DNA from: Dichetophora obliterata
Taxonomy: Eukaryota; Arthropoda; Insecta; Diptera; Sciomyzidae
DNA: 64,000 nt
NCBI GenBank assembly: GCA_963920525.1
Contig: OY986436.1
Span: 183,403,496-183,467,495 of the forward strand
Direction of reading: 5' to 3'
This document shows positions 1-11,270 of this stretch, one piece after another (the stretch's first letter is position 1; the number at the start of each line of letters is the position of its first letter). The translations under genes were made by a program, and so were the position numbers. A model generated the notes under the pieces. The model saw nothing but the letters and a program-made list of their open reading frames with translations, did not search any database and was not told where the DNA came from.

Positions 1-1
1 C

Positions 2-1312
2 AGCGAAATAGTAGACAACATGGAACAAGGCGAAACATACAAATACCTAGGTTTCGACCAAAACACTACAATAAACCAGGCGGAAATAAAAATACAACTT
101 AAAAGAAAGTACAAAGGAAGACTGAAACTTATCTTAAAAACTAAGCTAAACTCTAAAAACACCATTAAGGCAATAAACACTTTCGCTATCCCGATGCTAA
201 CGTATTCATTTGGAATCATTAAATGGTCCAACACAGATTTAGATGAACTCAACAGACTAAATAGAACACAACTAACAAAATACCGATATCTACATCCAAA
301 TTCATGCTTAGAACGAATAACAATAAGAAGATCTGAAGGAGGAAGAGGTCTGGTAGACATCAAAACACTACACAACGAACAAATACAAAATCTACGAAAT
401 TACTTTTTAGCGAAAACAACATCTCTACATCAAGCAATAATAAATGCAGATAAACAATACACGCCACTAAATTTAAATCAAGATAACATCTCAAGCAACA
501 TAGAGACACAAACAACAGCCGAAAAAAAAGAAGTGTGGTCGAGAAAAGCTCTACACGGAAAACATTTAAACATAATAAACAACACAAACATAGACAAAAA
601 TCTATCTTACAAATGGTTGCAAATCGGAGACATCTTCCCTGAAACCGAAGGATTCATACTAGCAATCCAAGATGGAGTTATAGCAACAAGAAACTACAGA
701 AAATATATAATAAAAGAAAACATAGAAACCGACGTATGTAGAAAATGTCATCAGGATAGAGAAACAATAGACCATATAACAGGAGGTTGCAAAATACTCG
801 CAGGCACGGACTACACTGATCGACACAACACAGCAGCAAAGATTATACACCAAGAACTTGCAGTTAAACACAAACTGTTAACCACATCAACACCTTACTA
901 TAAATACACACCACAAAACATATTAGAAAACGAGCACTACAAAATATATTGGGATAGAACAATACTAACAGATATTACTATAACACACAACAGACCAGAT
1001 ATAACTCTCATCAACAAAAAAAATAATAAAACATTCTTAATAGACATTGCAGTACCCAACGACATAAACACTTCACAAAAAGAACAGGAGAAAATTACAA
1101 AATACACTCCATTAGCAATCGAACTAAAAGAGCTCTGGAAAAAAGAGCAAGTTAAAATAATACCAATAGTCATATCAGCAACAGGCATAACTACAAAGAC
1201 CTTAGTAAAATACCTAGAATTAATAGAAATAGACCCCCATCTCCATACAAACATTCAAAAAGCAATAATACTAAAAACAACAACAATAGTGCGGAAATTT
1301 TTAAACCAATAA
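2..1312 (+). CDS. C-terminal part of Dong/R4-like LINE polyprotein (RT thumb, CCHC knuckle, restriction-like endonuclease), 5' incomplete
   Basis: The frame is open from the window edge, so the ATG at 20 is internal and the RT core lies outside. Numbered from that ATG, residues 1-120 show the post-RT region (YKYLG, INTFAIPMLTYSFGI, EGGRGL) typical of site-specific LINEs. A CCHC knuckle follows at C240, C243, H252 and C257. A restriction-like endonuclease signature follows: RPD at 325-327 and D342 in LIDIAVP. Knuckle plus endonuclease at the C-terminus is the R2/R4 type, not the APE type of the other LINEs here. Known of the family: Dong, in the R4 group, inserts in TAA repeats, and this copy runs into a TAA array after a ~175-bp 3'UTR. 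No stop or frameshift is visible. Dong-like identity is inferred from motifs plus context. Confidence 0.8.
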   Translation, partial: SEIVDNMEQGETYKYLGFDQNTTINQAEIKIQLKRKYKGRLKLILKTKLNSKNTIKAINTFAIPMLTYSFGIIKWSNTDLDELNRLNRTQLTKYRYLHPNSCLERITIRRSEGGRGLVDIKTLHNEQIQNLRNYFLAKTTSLHQAIINADKQYTPLNLNQDNISSNIETQTTAEKKEVWSRKALHGKHLNIINNTNIDKNLSYKWLQIGDIFPETEGFILAIQDGVIATRNYRKYIIKENIETDVCRKCHQDRETIDHITGGCKILAGTDYTDRHNTAAKIIHQELAVKHKLLTTSTPYYKYTPQNILENEHYKIYWDRTILTDITITHNRPDITLINKKNNKTFLIDIAVPNDINTSQKEQEKITKYTPLAIELKELWKKEQVKIIPIVISATGITTKTLVKYLELIEIDPHLHTNIQKAIILKTTTIVRKFLNQ

Positions 1313-2081
<769 letters not shown>

Positions 2082-2149
2082 CCAAACTAAACTAACTAAC
2101 TAAATATCAAAAGTTACAAATATTCAAAAGTTACAAATAACAATAGTTA

Positions 2150-2600
2150 AAGTTGTTGCAACTGAATAATAACCTTAATACAACATTAATTTACAACAAT
2201 TTTATTTAAAACTTCTTGCAACTGAATTATAACTCCAATACAAACAAAGTTCATGCAACTAATTACATTATATAAGTATATAATAGTTTTTTCTAAAATT
2301 TTTTCTAAACAGAATAATAACCTCAATACATCGTTCTTATAGCAAGCAAAATTTTATAAGCTATAACTATGTTTTTAAACTTGCATCAACTGAATAATAA
2401 CCTTGATGAGTTTGTAATGATTATCTTCAATGTTCTTGCAACTTAATAAAAACCTCAATTTAACGTTATTTTTCCTTACTACATTTTTGAGTTATAATAA
2501 TGTTTCCTAAAGTTGTTGCAACTGAATAATAACCTCAACACATCATAAGGATGCAATGCCTATTTCCAATGTTCTTGTAACTGAAAAATTCAACGAAAAA
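2150..2600 (+). repeat. degenerate dispersed repeat built on TTGCAACTGAATAATAACC
   Basis: About seven imperfect copies of a ~28-bp motif (near 2153, 2215, 2305, 2383, 2437, 2511 and 2562) spaced 50-90 bp apart in AT-rich DNA. Typical core: GCAACTGAATAATAACCTC. No coding potential. It looks like an old tandem repeat or MITE interior. No boundaries are visible. Confidence 0.6.
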
Positions 2601-3083
2601 TTTATTAAATTTGGTAGTCTCGTTGAACGCTGAAATAAAAGCAAAATTGATAACATGGTAGTACTCGTAGAAGCCTACACAAAGAAATTAACAAGCAACA
2701 CAGAATTTTTTGTGAACAATAAAAATTATATTTTGCTTATGGCAAATTTAGTCACAAAAGTGTTGTATTAAAATTTTAAATAAGTAATTTGTAACAAATC
2801 ATTCGTTTTGTTGCAAGTAAGTTAAACTACGGTGTTATAGTTTTTAACGAAATTAATTTGGAAAAGATCAGGTGAGTAAATTGTATCGCAGAAACTCAGT
2901 TCAGTCTCGTATTATAAATTGAAAGGAATTAATAGTTGCTCATTATCGCATAATTTCCAATCGATATTTCCCAAATTAAAATCCCCAAAAATGCATGTAG
3001 TTTGATTTGAAAGAAGCGAATTTACGATAAAATTAATATAAAATAAATTATCGTTATATAAGTTAATGTCACTAGTCGGTGGT
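2601..3083. other. no gene seen
   Basis: AT-rich sequence up to the left duplication of the hAT-like element. No coding or RNA signal recognised. Confidence 0.5.
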
Positions 3084-3395
3084 ATATACATTAGGGTGGG
3101 GTGAAGTTTTTTTTCTTCAAATTTTGTTTTTCCTGTACTATGAATCGATGATCCATAGCCTTAAACATACCTAAAAAAAATTTTAGCTTCCTAGGTCAAG
3201 GTCTTGAGGTGGCGCATATGACTTTAGTTTTTGAATTCGACCATTTATTGAAATAAAAGTAATTTGGTTTAAAATAGGTTTATATTAAGTTCAATCAAAT
3301 TGTTTCAGTCTTTTATTTATTATGTAAAGCACATTAAATATAAATGAGTATTATTAAAATAAAGAAAAAAAATGTTGTTGTCATTTTTAGAAATC

Positions 3396-5600
3396 TCATT
3401 GTTGGAAAAATTGCGATTTGGTCTCAAACAATGGTATATCTTGCCTTGCTTTTATTCTGGAGCGAATGAAACCATCTCTTGCTTCTAATCCACAAACAGA
3501 AATTGAAGCATCAGTGACGAGCTTGACACACCTTTCTACTGCTTGAGTATGGCAAGGATACTTTTCAAATTCAACAAAGTTTTTCTCCGAACCGACCATC
3601 TTTACAATTTCTGTATCAGTATATTTCATAGTCATTGGTGGTTCTGTTACTTTCACATTCACCCAGTCTATTAAATCATAGTAATTTGTCGCATTTACTT
3701 GAAGCTCTGGAAGACAGAACTCGCGAACTTTCTCTGTGGTAGTTCCTTTTCTGACTTCTAACACTCTTTGAAGAGCCAATTCCCTTATTTGTGAAGCATC
3801 ATCTTGTAGCATAGCCAACAAGATATTTTCTGGGTGTGTGAAATATGAATTTCTTTGAATAGTTTTTAAAACAATACTTTTAAGGTCATCTCTTAAATAT
3901 AAACTTCTTTTAACCATGTTGAAAACATGAACTGGACCGTGTTTACAAGATGGCTTTGCCTTTATGTCAAACCATGTTGGTGCGTACACTTTCATAATGA
4001 AAAGCGCTAGTTGCTTTAGGTTTTCTGGTGGTTTAGCCGTACCAATATACAAACGAAGAATCCTATTGGCGCAAGTTAACCATCTAGAGTGTGCTAACTT
4101 TCCTGGGTCTCTACTAGCTAAACTTGGTGAAACTAAACCAGCCGAAATGGCGGAACATATTTCATATAGGTACTTTTGATCAGTGCTTAGCAAACTAGTA
4201 TTTACTTCCGGCAATTCTGTGCTAATCGCTTCAAAAGCTTCTGGTTTAAAATCAAGGCACTTGACGAGTTTTTTTCCTATACCACCGGAAAAGCTATTAG
4301 GACCAGTAGTAGTTCCATCGAGACTTAAAAACAAATGGCGCAGTGGTAATTCATTTGCGTGTAATAAACACACAAACCATTGTAAAGGTCGGTTCAGATG
4401 TTTTTCTAATAAAGCTATAACTCCATTTTTATGTCCCGTATTGACAGCCGTTCCATCACATCCGATTGCCACCAAAGAAGACTGAAATTTAAACTTTCCT
4501 TCCATAAAGCCAACAATATTCTTTTGAATATTAGCTGCTTTTCCTGAATCTATCGACAAATGACCTATATACTCAGAATTTGGCTCTGATATCATTGAGA
4601 TATGTTCTTCGGTAATGGTCTTCCTATGTGACGCATTTTCATTAGTAGTCATTACTAAAGTTTTGTCTTTACGACCGTCAAAATAAATAGCCGTTAGAAC
4701 TTTTTCGCAACCTATAGAGTTCAGCTCTTTGCGCACTTTTTTCCTTTCTCGACGTATTTTACTTCGGTCTATTACGCTTGATGAGTTTTCGGCATCTATG
4801 ACATTTAAATCAAGCATTACTGCGTTAACAATAAATGCTGCAGATCGATCTGAAACTCCGGTCCTGTCACATGCTAAAGCAAGATTTGGCAACTTATCTC
4901 TCATCTGCTTATTTTCTTTTTGTTGTTCTTCTTTTTGATATTTTCTTGATGTTTCGTTCAGACAAACATCATCTTCGTCTGATTCTGATGGTCCACTTGA
5001 ATAACTGCTGGACGACCAATGTACTACTGGCATAGATGAAGAAGCACTTGTAGCAGTATTTTTATCCACAAACTCATCATACTTTCGTTTTCTAACTTCA
5101 TTACGTCGTAAAGATTTTGTTGTCACTCTATCCACACAGCCAATATACATTTTACGCTCATTTTGTTGGTCCTTTAAAAAGTTTTCCTCAGCAGCAGGTA
5201 CTTTAGTAATACATTTACATACTTTTCTGGATGCACACTTACATGTTGCGATGTCAAATAACTTTTTTTGGGAATCCTTGAAAAAATGTTGCTTCTTGGC
5301 GTAATTGCGCAATTTTTTTATACTCTTGTACTTGTTGTAATACGAAACCAATCTTGAAACCACTTGTTGATGACTAATCGTTGGAATCGATGCTTTATTC
5401 CATATTTGTTCGATATCAGTTGCAATTATTTCACATATATACTTTATTGAAGGATCTTTTCCATTATTCAATTCAAGCAAATCCGTTTTTATCCACAGGT
5501 AATATTTAATAACATCACAATACGTCGGTAGCACATTAACATTTAATATAAGTGGTTCACCAAATACAGGGCAAAGCAAATCCTTCCGAGTTTTAGGCAT
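3396..5600 (-). CDS. hAT-like transposase, intact 734-codon frame
   Basis: Uninterrupted frame filling the TIR-bounded element. The N-terminal third has a Cys cluster C120-x-C122-x5-C128-x-C130, perhaps zinc-binding, followed by a Ser-rich acidic linker (~183-215). Candidate catalytic features in order: D308 (YFDGRKD), D382 (CDGTAVNTG), C411-L-L-H414 in an LQWFVCLLHANELPLRH block, and R506-W507 (HSRWLT). A D, D, CxxH, RW order matches the layout known for hAT transposases. The C-terminus (CHTQAVERCVKLVTDAS) is not a standard hAT dimerisation domain. Similar proteins are, as I recall, repetitive in arthropod genomes. I infer that it cuts and pastes its own ends in the nucleus. The hAT placement rests on ends plus motif order and could be revised to a sister group. 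Confidence 0.8.
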   Translation of the reverse strand: MPKTRKDLLCPVFGEPLILNVNVLPTYCDVIKYYLWIKTDLLELNNGKDPSIKYICEIIATDIEQIWNKASIPTISHQQVVSRLVSYYNKYKSIKKLRNYAKKQHFFKDSQKKLFDIATCKCASRKVCKCITKVPAAEENFLKDQQNERKMYIGCVDRVTTKSLRRNEVRKRKYDEFVDKNTATSASSSMPVVHWSSSSYSSGPSESDEDDVCLNETSRKYQKEEQQKENKQMRDKLPNLALACDRTGVSDRSAAFIVNAVMLDLNVIDAENSSSVIDRSKIRRERKKVRKELNSIGCEKVLTAIYFDGRKDKTLVMTTNENASHRKTITEEHISMISEPNSEYIGHLSIDSGKAANIQKNIVGFMEGKFKFQSSLVAIGCDGTAVNTGHKNGVIALLEKHLNRPLQWFVCLLHANELPLRHLFLSLDGTTTGPNSFSGGIGKKLVKCLDFKPEAFEAISTELPEVNTSLLSTDQKYLYEICSAISAGLVSPSLASRDPGKLAHSRWLTCANRILRLYIGTAKPPENLKQLALFIMKVYAPTWFDIKAKPSCKHGPVHVFNMVKRSLYLRDDLKSIVLKTIQRNSYFTHPENILLAMLQDDASQIRELALQRVLEVRKGTTTEKVREFCLPELQVNATNYYDLIDWVNVKVTEPPMTMKYTDTEIVKMVGSEKNFVEFEKYPCHTQAVERCVKLVTDASISVCGLEARDGFIRSRIKARQDIPLFETKSQFFQQ

Positions 5601-6421
5601 TTTAAAACTTTGTGTATATAAATAGTCACTTCACCTTTTAACTATTATTATTTTAATTGAAAAAAATTATAAAAACAATTTATCGTTGATTAAACTTTTG
5701 TTTTGTTTTAAGTTGCTGTTTAACAGGTAACACTTTCACTTCTCTATGAAGAATCTTAAAACAACAATAGAAAATAGCATTAGAACAAGGGAATTCCCCG
5801 ACTTCGTTTTACTCGCTTAAGTGTTGCTAACGCTTTCAACAGTGGTGAAAAACATAAATTTGTAAATGGTACTAAATACGTCTTCAGACGATAACATTGT
5901 GTAACACTATAATATTGGATAAAGCGTCTTTTACACGATAACACTTTCGGAGATATTTTACCGACGGTAACAGTTATAAATTCTGATCCGCTTGTGGTAT
6001 AGTTTTGTGAAAAATTTCAAAAAATAAAGAGCACCATCCGTATTTCAATCACACATCAATTTATGCTCTCTGAGAGCGCAAAAGCAGTGAAAAAATACTT
6101 TTTGATACAAAATTTTGACAGGTCGTATTACTTGTGGTACCGTCTAAAAGTCGCTTAATACTACAAGAATTTTTGCCAATTATACTACAAAATATTACCG
6201 TGTGAAGAGGCTTTTAACTACATTTTAAAAAGTACATATTAGTAATACGAGTACCTTTTTTTTTTTTTTAAACTTCACCCGTCGTGCGCCACCTCCAAAT
6301 AAAGTCGTAAGGCTTTGATATTTTGCATGAATTAATGTTTTCTATAGGGTCATCGATTACCAATACAGGAGATTTAAAAAAATTAAAAAAAATTTTTTTT
6401 GGCCTTTTTCACTCCACCCTA
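5601..6421 (-). promoter_or_regulatory. 5' non-coding and subterminal region of the hAT-like element
   Basis: About 820 bp upstream of the transposase ATG, with recurring short motifs: GATAACA-type words near 5890, 5937 and 5968, and GCGTCTTTTA-like words near 5928, 6149 and 6210. Such words are candidates for subterminal transposase-binding sites. No TATA box is assigned. Confidence 0.35.
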
Positions 6422-6479
6422 ATATACATAGCTTAAAATAAAAACTATTTCAGTGATACTATGTAGGCAATCCACGTTA

Positions 6480-8060
6480 AAATTATAGAGAGAGAGAAAG
6501 AGGTAAATGAAAAAAAAGCTTACAATTATAAGAATACAGAAGGAGATAGAGATTAAAAAAAGAAAAAGTAAATTAAAGATTGGAGAAAAAGGAAAAGGTC
6601 GATTACCTAAAAGATACTCTCCCACTGATCTCCCTAAGCCATCGTGGCAGACCATTCCACAACCTAATGGCGCTGATGACAAAAATATGAGAGGAGTTTA
6701 AAGAATAATGTCTTGGAACTACCATGATGTAACTTCTTCTAGACATGCCAAACTGAAGTTTTTCATACAGGTAACCTGGTCTTTTTTCGTAAATTAGCTT
6801 ATGAAAGTATATACAGTTAAGATAAGCTATTAGATCACATCCAAGTATTGCATTTTGGAAACTTGAAAGACGATCAAATTTACGAAGGCCATAAAACATA
6901 CTGCGTGGCATAATTAAATGCAATTTGAAGTTTTAGCTATGACGAGGAGTCCAGTGTACTAAAGACTATATCAGAGTAGGTTATTATAGGCAAAATAAAT
7001 TGAATTACTAGCTTGCGCCTTATATCAGCTGGAGATACGCTGGGAGATATTCTAAGGTTACGTAAAACTTTTTACCTACACTGTTAACATGATCAACACA
7101 GGACATAGAAGAATTTAAATGAAAGCCAAGATTCACAATGTTCAACACAACATTAAGCGTATTTGATCCAATAAACAAATCAGGAATATCATTTTGACAA
7201 GACTTAACCTTACAAACAGGAAGAACATAGGATTTGGACGAGTTAAGTTGAAGACCATTTCTACTAGCCCATTCATTAACATTCCTGAGGTCTTCATTCA
7301 ATCTACAACCAAGATCATCAATAAGGCCAATTCTTCGGGATAGATTAAGCTGGACATCATCGGCGTATGCGTGAACAGAAGCATGTTTACAGACTGAGAA
7401 AATATCATTTATGAACATTGAGAACAGAAGGGGGCCAAGTATAGAACCTTGAGGAACACCACTTAAGACAGGTTTGTACTGTACCCTGACAACAGTTGGC
7501 TAACTTTTACTTTTTGCGACCTGTTACACAAGTAACTAGACAATAAATTGACAGCACAATCACAGAAACCAAAAAATGACTTAAGCTTGTAACACAAAAG
7601 ATGATGAGTTACTTTATCAAATACTTTTGAATTATCTAACAAACACAGAAGCGTCAGAGAACCAGCATCATAATCTGGTCGTACATCATCAAGAATCTTA
7701 ACAACTGCTGACGAACAACATCGACTAAATGGTGTGTTATTTGTTGAGCAAAAAGTTTCTCCCAAATTTTCGCTAGAGGTGGCAATATACCTATTGGCCT
7801 AAAATCATAGGGACAAGAAGGTTTTGCATTTTAGCTACCGGAAGAACAATTGCAATTTTCCACATGTCAGGAAACGAGGACGACACAAGACAAGGACTAA
7901 TTAAATGAGTTAGAGGGCTATGTGAGGCAGTATGATTTTAATAAACTTGATGGGAAAACCATCAGAACCCATAGCATTAAGCATAATTTGCAACACACAA
8001 ATACCTAGATCCAACTCAACTACTGGAGGAAAACTAAAAGATTGATGCATGAAATGACTA
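6480..8060 (-). pseudogene. jockey-like non-LTR retrotransposon, decayed reverse transcriptase
   Basis: Reading leftward: a start near NAMGSDGFPIKFIK (~7990), PDMWKIAIVLPVAK (~7850), FDKVTHH-type motif 2 (~7610), GVPQGSILGPLLFS (~7465) and the catalytic YADD box in HAYADDVQL (~7355), then a terminal block SAIRLWNGLPRWL (~6640). Stops and frameshifts break it into at least four frames, so it cannot be active. The endonuclease half is missing (5' truncation is usual for LINEs). It ends close to the right duplication of the hAT-like element, after a short AG-rich tract near 6487. Confidence 0.85.
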
Positions 8061-8546
8061 TAAATGGGCAAAGTATTACTATAAGCAAAATAGGAGCATC
8101 TTTTCTAACAAAAAGTTATTTATAAATTTGCAGTCAAACACAGAGCATTAAAACAAATTTAATAAAAAAACAACAGCAAAAGCACTATAACAGTAAGCAT
8201 GTTTTTGCATAAACGTAAATAAGTTCATTTAAACTTTTGCTTTGTTTTTCGAATCTATGAGTTCGTGCATGATTTTGGTTGCATGCAGCTTATCCTTCAT
8301 ACTTCAGTCCTTAAATAATATCCATTTGTTTTGTTTGCTTTAGTTCGGAATATTTGAGTGTCGAATGGACAAACAAAAGTTTCCGCAGTGTTGTAATCAA
8401 ATAGTCAGTCAATCTGCAATATTTTGCGAAGCGAAACCACTGAAGCATCAATATGAAAATTCGGGCAAACATTCATTAAATACTTGATTTGATTCAGCAA
8501 TAAACTCTTGGTTTTAAATGAAATTAAATTAAAATTTCTGGCTTAC
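8061..8546 (-). other. Nos intron sequence, no other feature seen
   Basis: Non-coding stretch immediately downstream (minus strand) of the haem-cysteine exon. It begins with the donor GTAAGC at 8546-8541. No next Nos exon is found between here and position 1. Confidence 0.6.
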
Positions 8547-8709
8547 CTGTAGTTTTGACCACTGAATGCGTCCAATACAACGTGATGAATTGCGCCAAGC
8601 CAATTTTGCTCCATATATGAGCTCCGTTTCAGTTAACTGATAGTGGCCACTAGACTCGATGCTTTGGCGAACTTGCTTCCAGCGTGTATCGTGTGCAGCA
8701 CTCGATAAT
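8547..8709 (-). CDS. Nos: nitric oxide synthase exon carrying the haem-ligand cysteine
   Basis: Nos makes nitric oxide from arginine. This exon encodes 54 codons of the oxygenase domain after completing a split Arg codon: [11 protein letters not shown], then [15 protein letters not shown], then [12 protein letters not shown]. The Cys of RCIGR in the [11 protein letters not shown] block is the established axial thiolate ligand of the haem. Acceptor TAG precedes 8709 and donor GTAAGC follows 8547. Joining to the upstream exon keeps the frame (CG|A, then Leu-Ser-Ser). There are no stops or substitutions in the conserved core, so it looks functional. Downstream coding exons would lie further left and are not seen within 8.5 kb, implying a long intron or a window-edge effect. 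Confidence 0.95.
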
Positions 8710-8819
8710 CTATCGAAAATGGCGTTGTAGAAAATATTGTAAATAGTTTTCTCAAAACAGAAGGGAAGCTGTTCATATTTTATAAAAGAAAATAAAAAAA
8801 GATTGATTTCAAAACCCAC
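8710..8819 (-). other. Nos intron, 110 bp, GT-AG
   Basis: Donor GTGGGTTTTG at 8819 and acceptor TTTTCGATAG ending at 8710. A frame read straight through the intron is spurious. Splicing restores the Nos reading frame exactly. Confidence 0.9.
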
Positions 8820-8956
8820 CGCTTTATAGATGTAAAGTATTGGTCGAGAAAGTCCTTGGCATGATCCAAAACAACATCTGGCTTGCGCGTCTCTACAGCT
8901 GCTGTGCCGAAATTCATTATGCTGCTCATGCATGTTGACTTCGAACAGGACAGAAT
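8820..8956 (-). CDS. Nos: nitric oxide synthase exon carrying the zinc-binding CX4C motif
   Basis: The 137-bp exon encodes 45 codons plus two bases of a split Arg. It starts at [17 protein letters not shown] and continues with [20 protein letters not shown] is the CX4C motif that, in known NOS dimers, supplies the zinc-tetrathiolate cysteines at the dimer interface. Acceptor CTTCTCACAG lies just before (minus strand) and donor GTGGGT just after. With the next exon it forms the start of the catalytic oxygenase domain. The N-terminal exons are not found at higher coordinates in this window, so the upstream intron is either longer than the window or contains an exon I missed. Confidence 0.93.
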
Positions 8957-9453
8957 CTGTGAGAAGAAAACAATAATAATTCGAAATTACTGCATAATTT
9001 TTTAGAAAAACTTCTGAACTAATATCATCTCAATTGTTTAGTTTTAATGAAAGTAACTAAACCTTTGGTAACGTAAAAATATACATATGGCAAAGTAGTT
9101 TACAATGCTTTATAGGGATAAACCTTAGAATCGGCTCATAAAGGAAAGACTCTTATGAGAATTAAACATAAACATAATAATTAATGAATTTAGTACGCTT
9201 TTTTAAGACCTCTAAATGTGCAAACAAGACTTTTGATTTCTTAAAATTTTATATTTTTTAAGCTGTAGCGAGTTAAAAAAGTTTGCATATAATTGTTGTT
9301 ATGTTGCTTTTTCTCTTCTTAATTTCAGCATATGCCTAAAAATATGTGAGGTATTTAGCGCCACCTATCGGCTAATAGCTATGAAACTGTTATACTGACG
9401 AATAATCTTTTATAATTTCACAGCTGAAACTATGAATTGATATATTCAATAGC
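8957..9453 (-). other. probable Nos intron, no feature seen
   Basis: AT-rich non-coding DNA between the CX4C exon and the next repeat. Nothing recognised. Confidence 0.45.
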
Positions 9454-9865
9454 TGCGTTTTATTCGTTCTGGTTTAACCAGTGAACGAATAGATCGCATT
9501 AGTTAAAGTTTTGTAAGTTTTGCCTTAGACCGTTTGGGGCATTGTTGCCAAATGATATGACCAAACGGCTGATTGCAAAACAATAGCATTACTGCTTCTG
9601 ACCGCTTGGGGCATTGTCGACGATGATATGACTAAACAGCACAGATGTTTCTTTTGCCAGCATTTGGTGACTAAGAAGGGTTGTAAACCAAACTCTTACT
9701 TGCGAGTGCTGCCACAAACTAAAACAAATAGCGACATCTATAGAGCCGTAGCGAAAAAAAAATAGTTCAACGAGATGAACTAGCTACTGAGCAAGTTCAT
9801 CTGTTTGTTAGTGTTCTGCATGTTATTAAGAACTTATTTGGTTTATCCAGAACGAATAAAACACA
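9454..9865. mobile_element. MITE with ~27-bp TIRs and an internal duplication
   Basis: Left end TGCGTTTTATTCGTTCTGG and right end (reverse complement) TGTGTTTTATTCGTTCTGG face each other 412 bp apart, with further matching to TTTAACCA/ATAAACCA. Inside, two ~42-bp direct repeats of the form GACCGYTTGGGGCATTGT start at 9528 and 9600. No coding frame. Target duplication not resolved. Confidence 0.7.
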
Positions 9866-10068
9866 CCTAATATCAAAGTGATACTGGAATGATTTTTTAC
9901 AGTTGAAAAAAGATTTCTAAACTGTTGGTTGGAAAATTTTTTAAATTTTAAAAATGTACACAAAAATTTAATAAGAAATATAGCGAATATTGCAAAAAGG
10001 CCAAAATTAATTTCAATTCAATTTTGGTCAGTTCAAAATCTATTCAAAAGCTTAAAATAAAATCTAGG
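9866..10068. other. spacer between MITE and mariner, nothing seen
   Basis: AT-rich sequence with no recognised feature. Confidence 0.4.
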
Positions 10069-10070
10069 TA

Positions 10071-11262
10071 AAGGATGTTTTTTATAGAGTGATATAACTT
10101 TGAGTTGGCATCACTGCTTTATTTGACCACCCATTTAACAGCTGATAGTTGCTTTTTGTTTAGTTTGCACTTTATTATAGATCAACTTACATCAGAGCAA
10201 CGCATGGAAATTGTGGAAATTTTTAACCAAAATAATGGTTCTATTCGTCAAACTTATCGTGCACTTCGTCCATTTTATGGCGTACATAATCATCCTTCAG
10301 AGCTGCTAATTCGAAGAACAATAGATCGTTTTCGGAACACATTTACTGTTACTGATAATTTGCATCCCGTAAGACGCCGAACAGTGCGCACTGAAGAATC
10401 TGTAGCCGCTGTACAGAAAACCATTGAAGATGATCCTAATTAATCAATTCGTCGCCGTTCTCAGCAACTGTGGCTGTGTCCTTCCACTTTATGGAAGATA
10501 TAACGAAAAGATCTTGGCTTAAAACCTTTCAAGATTCAACTTGTGCAGGAATTAAAGCCAAATGACCATCATATGCACCGCCAATTCGGCGAATGGGCTG
10601 AAGCACAAATTGATATTGATTTTGAATTTCCATGGAAAATTTTATTTTCCGATTAAGCCCATTTTTTGTTGAATAGGTACGTAAATAAACAGAATTGTCG
10701 TATTTGCAGTGAGAAGAATTCACAAGCTTTTGTCGAAACACCATTATATCCACAGGTATAGGAACATGATTCGAAGTTTTTTCATACCTCAATTAGCTGG
10801 CATTAATCTAGCTGATATGTGGTTCCAACAGGATGGAGCCACAGGCCACACAGCGGGCGCTACAATAATTTTACTCAAGGAAACTTTTGACGAAAAAATA
10901 ATTTCACGAAATGGCCCAATTAATTGGCCCCCAAGATCGTGTGATTTAACCCCATTGAATTATTTTCTTTGGGTGTAAAGTCACTTCTCTACGTCGATAA
11001 ACCACAAACAATAGAACACCTGGAAATCAACATTCGAAGAGTTATCGGCGAGATACGGCCGCAAATGCTGCGAAAAGTTTGTGAAAATTGGTGTTCCAGA
11101 TTGCGCCTTCTACGCGCCAGCCACATGGCCGAAATCATATTTAAACATTAATGTCATAAAATTTTATATGCTATCCAATAAAGCCCGTTTCATTGATATT
11201 AAAAATATATAACTATGTTTTATTATGATTTAAACTTGTATCACTCTATAAAAAACACCCTT
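10071..11262 (+). mobile_element. decayed mariner/IS630-type transposon, 1.19 kb
   Basis: TIRs AAGGATGTTTTTTATAGAG (left) and AAGGGTGTTTTTTATAGAG (right, reverse complement) continue to GTGATA and are flanked by TA at 10069-10070 and 11263-11264, the standard IS630/Tc1/mariner target duplication. The interior is a broken transposase gene. Confidence 0.9.
10189..11151 (+). pseudogene. mariner-like transposase, broken
   Basis: Pieces in order: an N-terminal HTH region (LTSEQRMEIVEIFNQNNGS, VRRRTVRTEESV), a stop at 10441, then GLKPFKIQLVQELKP, then ILFSD-stop-AHF (the first catalytic Asp block with a stop in place of the following residue, ~10650), then QQDGATGHTA (second Asp, ~10835) and WPPRSCDLTPLNYFLW (third Asp, ~10945). 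36 residues separate the second and third Asp, more than the 34 of classical mariner. The C-terminus ends in ASHMAEIIFKH. Stops, frameshifts and a probable deletion near 10690 make it inactive. Confidence 0.88.
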
Positions 11263-11270
11263 TATGTTTG

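Larger units (their letters stand above)
3092..6421 (-). mobile_element. complete hAT-like DNA transposon, 3.33 kb
   Basis: Both ends read TAGGGTGG inward (TAGGGTGGGGTGAA on the left, TAGGGTGGAGTGAA on the right), flanked by a perfect 8-bp direct repeat ATATACAT at 3084-3091 and 6422-6429. Inside the termini the ends keep imperfect inverted similarity: CCTGTA...ATCGATGA at ~3133-3151 and its complement at ~6350-6370, then GAGGTGGCGCA at 3205 and its complement near 6284. An 8-bp duplication and a TIR fitting T/C-A-A/G-N-G are established hAT hallmarks. It carries one long minus-strand frame and lies beside a jockey-like remnant. Confidence 0.88.

Noticed and set aside
3964..5035. Plus-strand frames within the hAT-like transposase gene
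   Set aside because: Antisense shadows of a real minus-strand gene, with no motifs.
8710..8933. Continuous 134-codon frame across both Nos exons
   Set aside because: It reads the first exon in the wrong frame and runs through the intron. Splicing gives the true Nos sequence.
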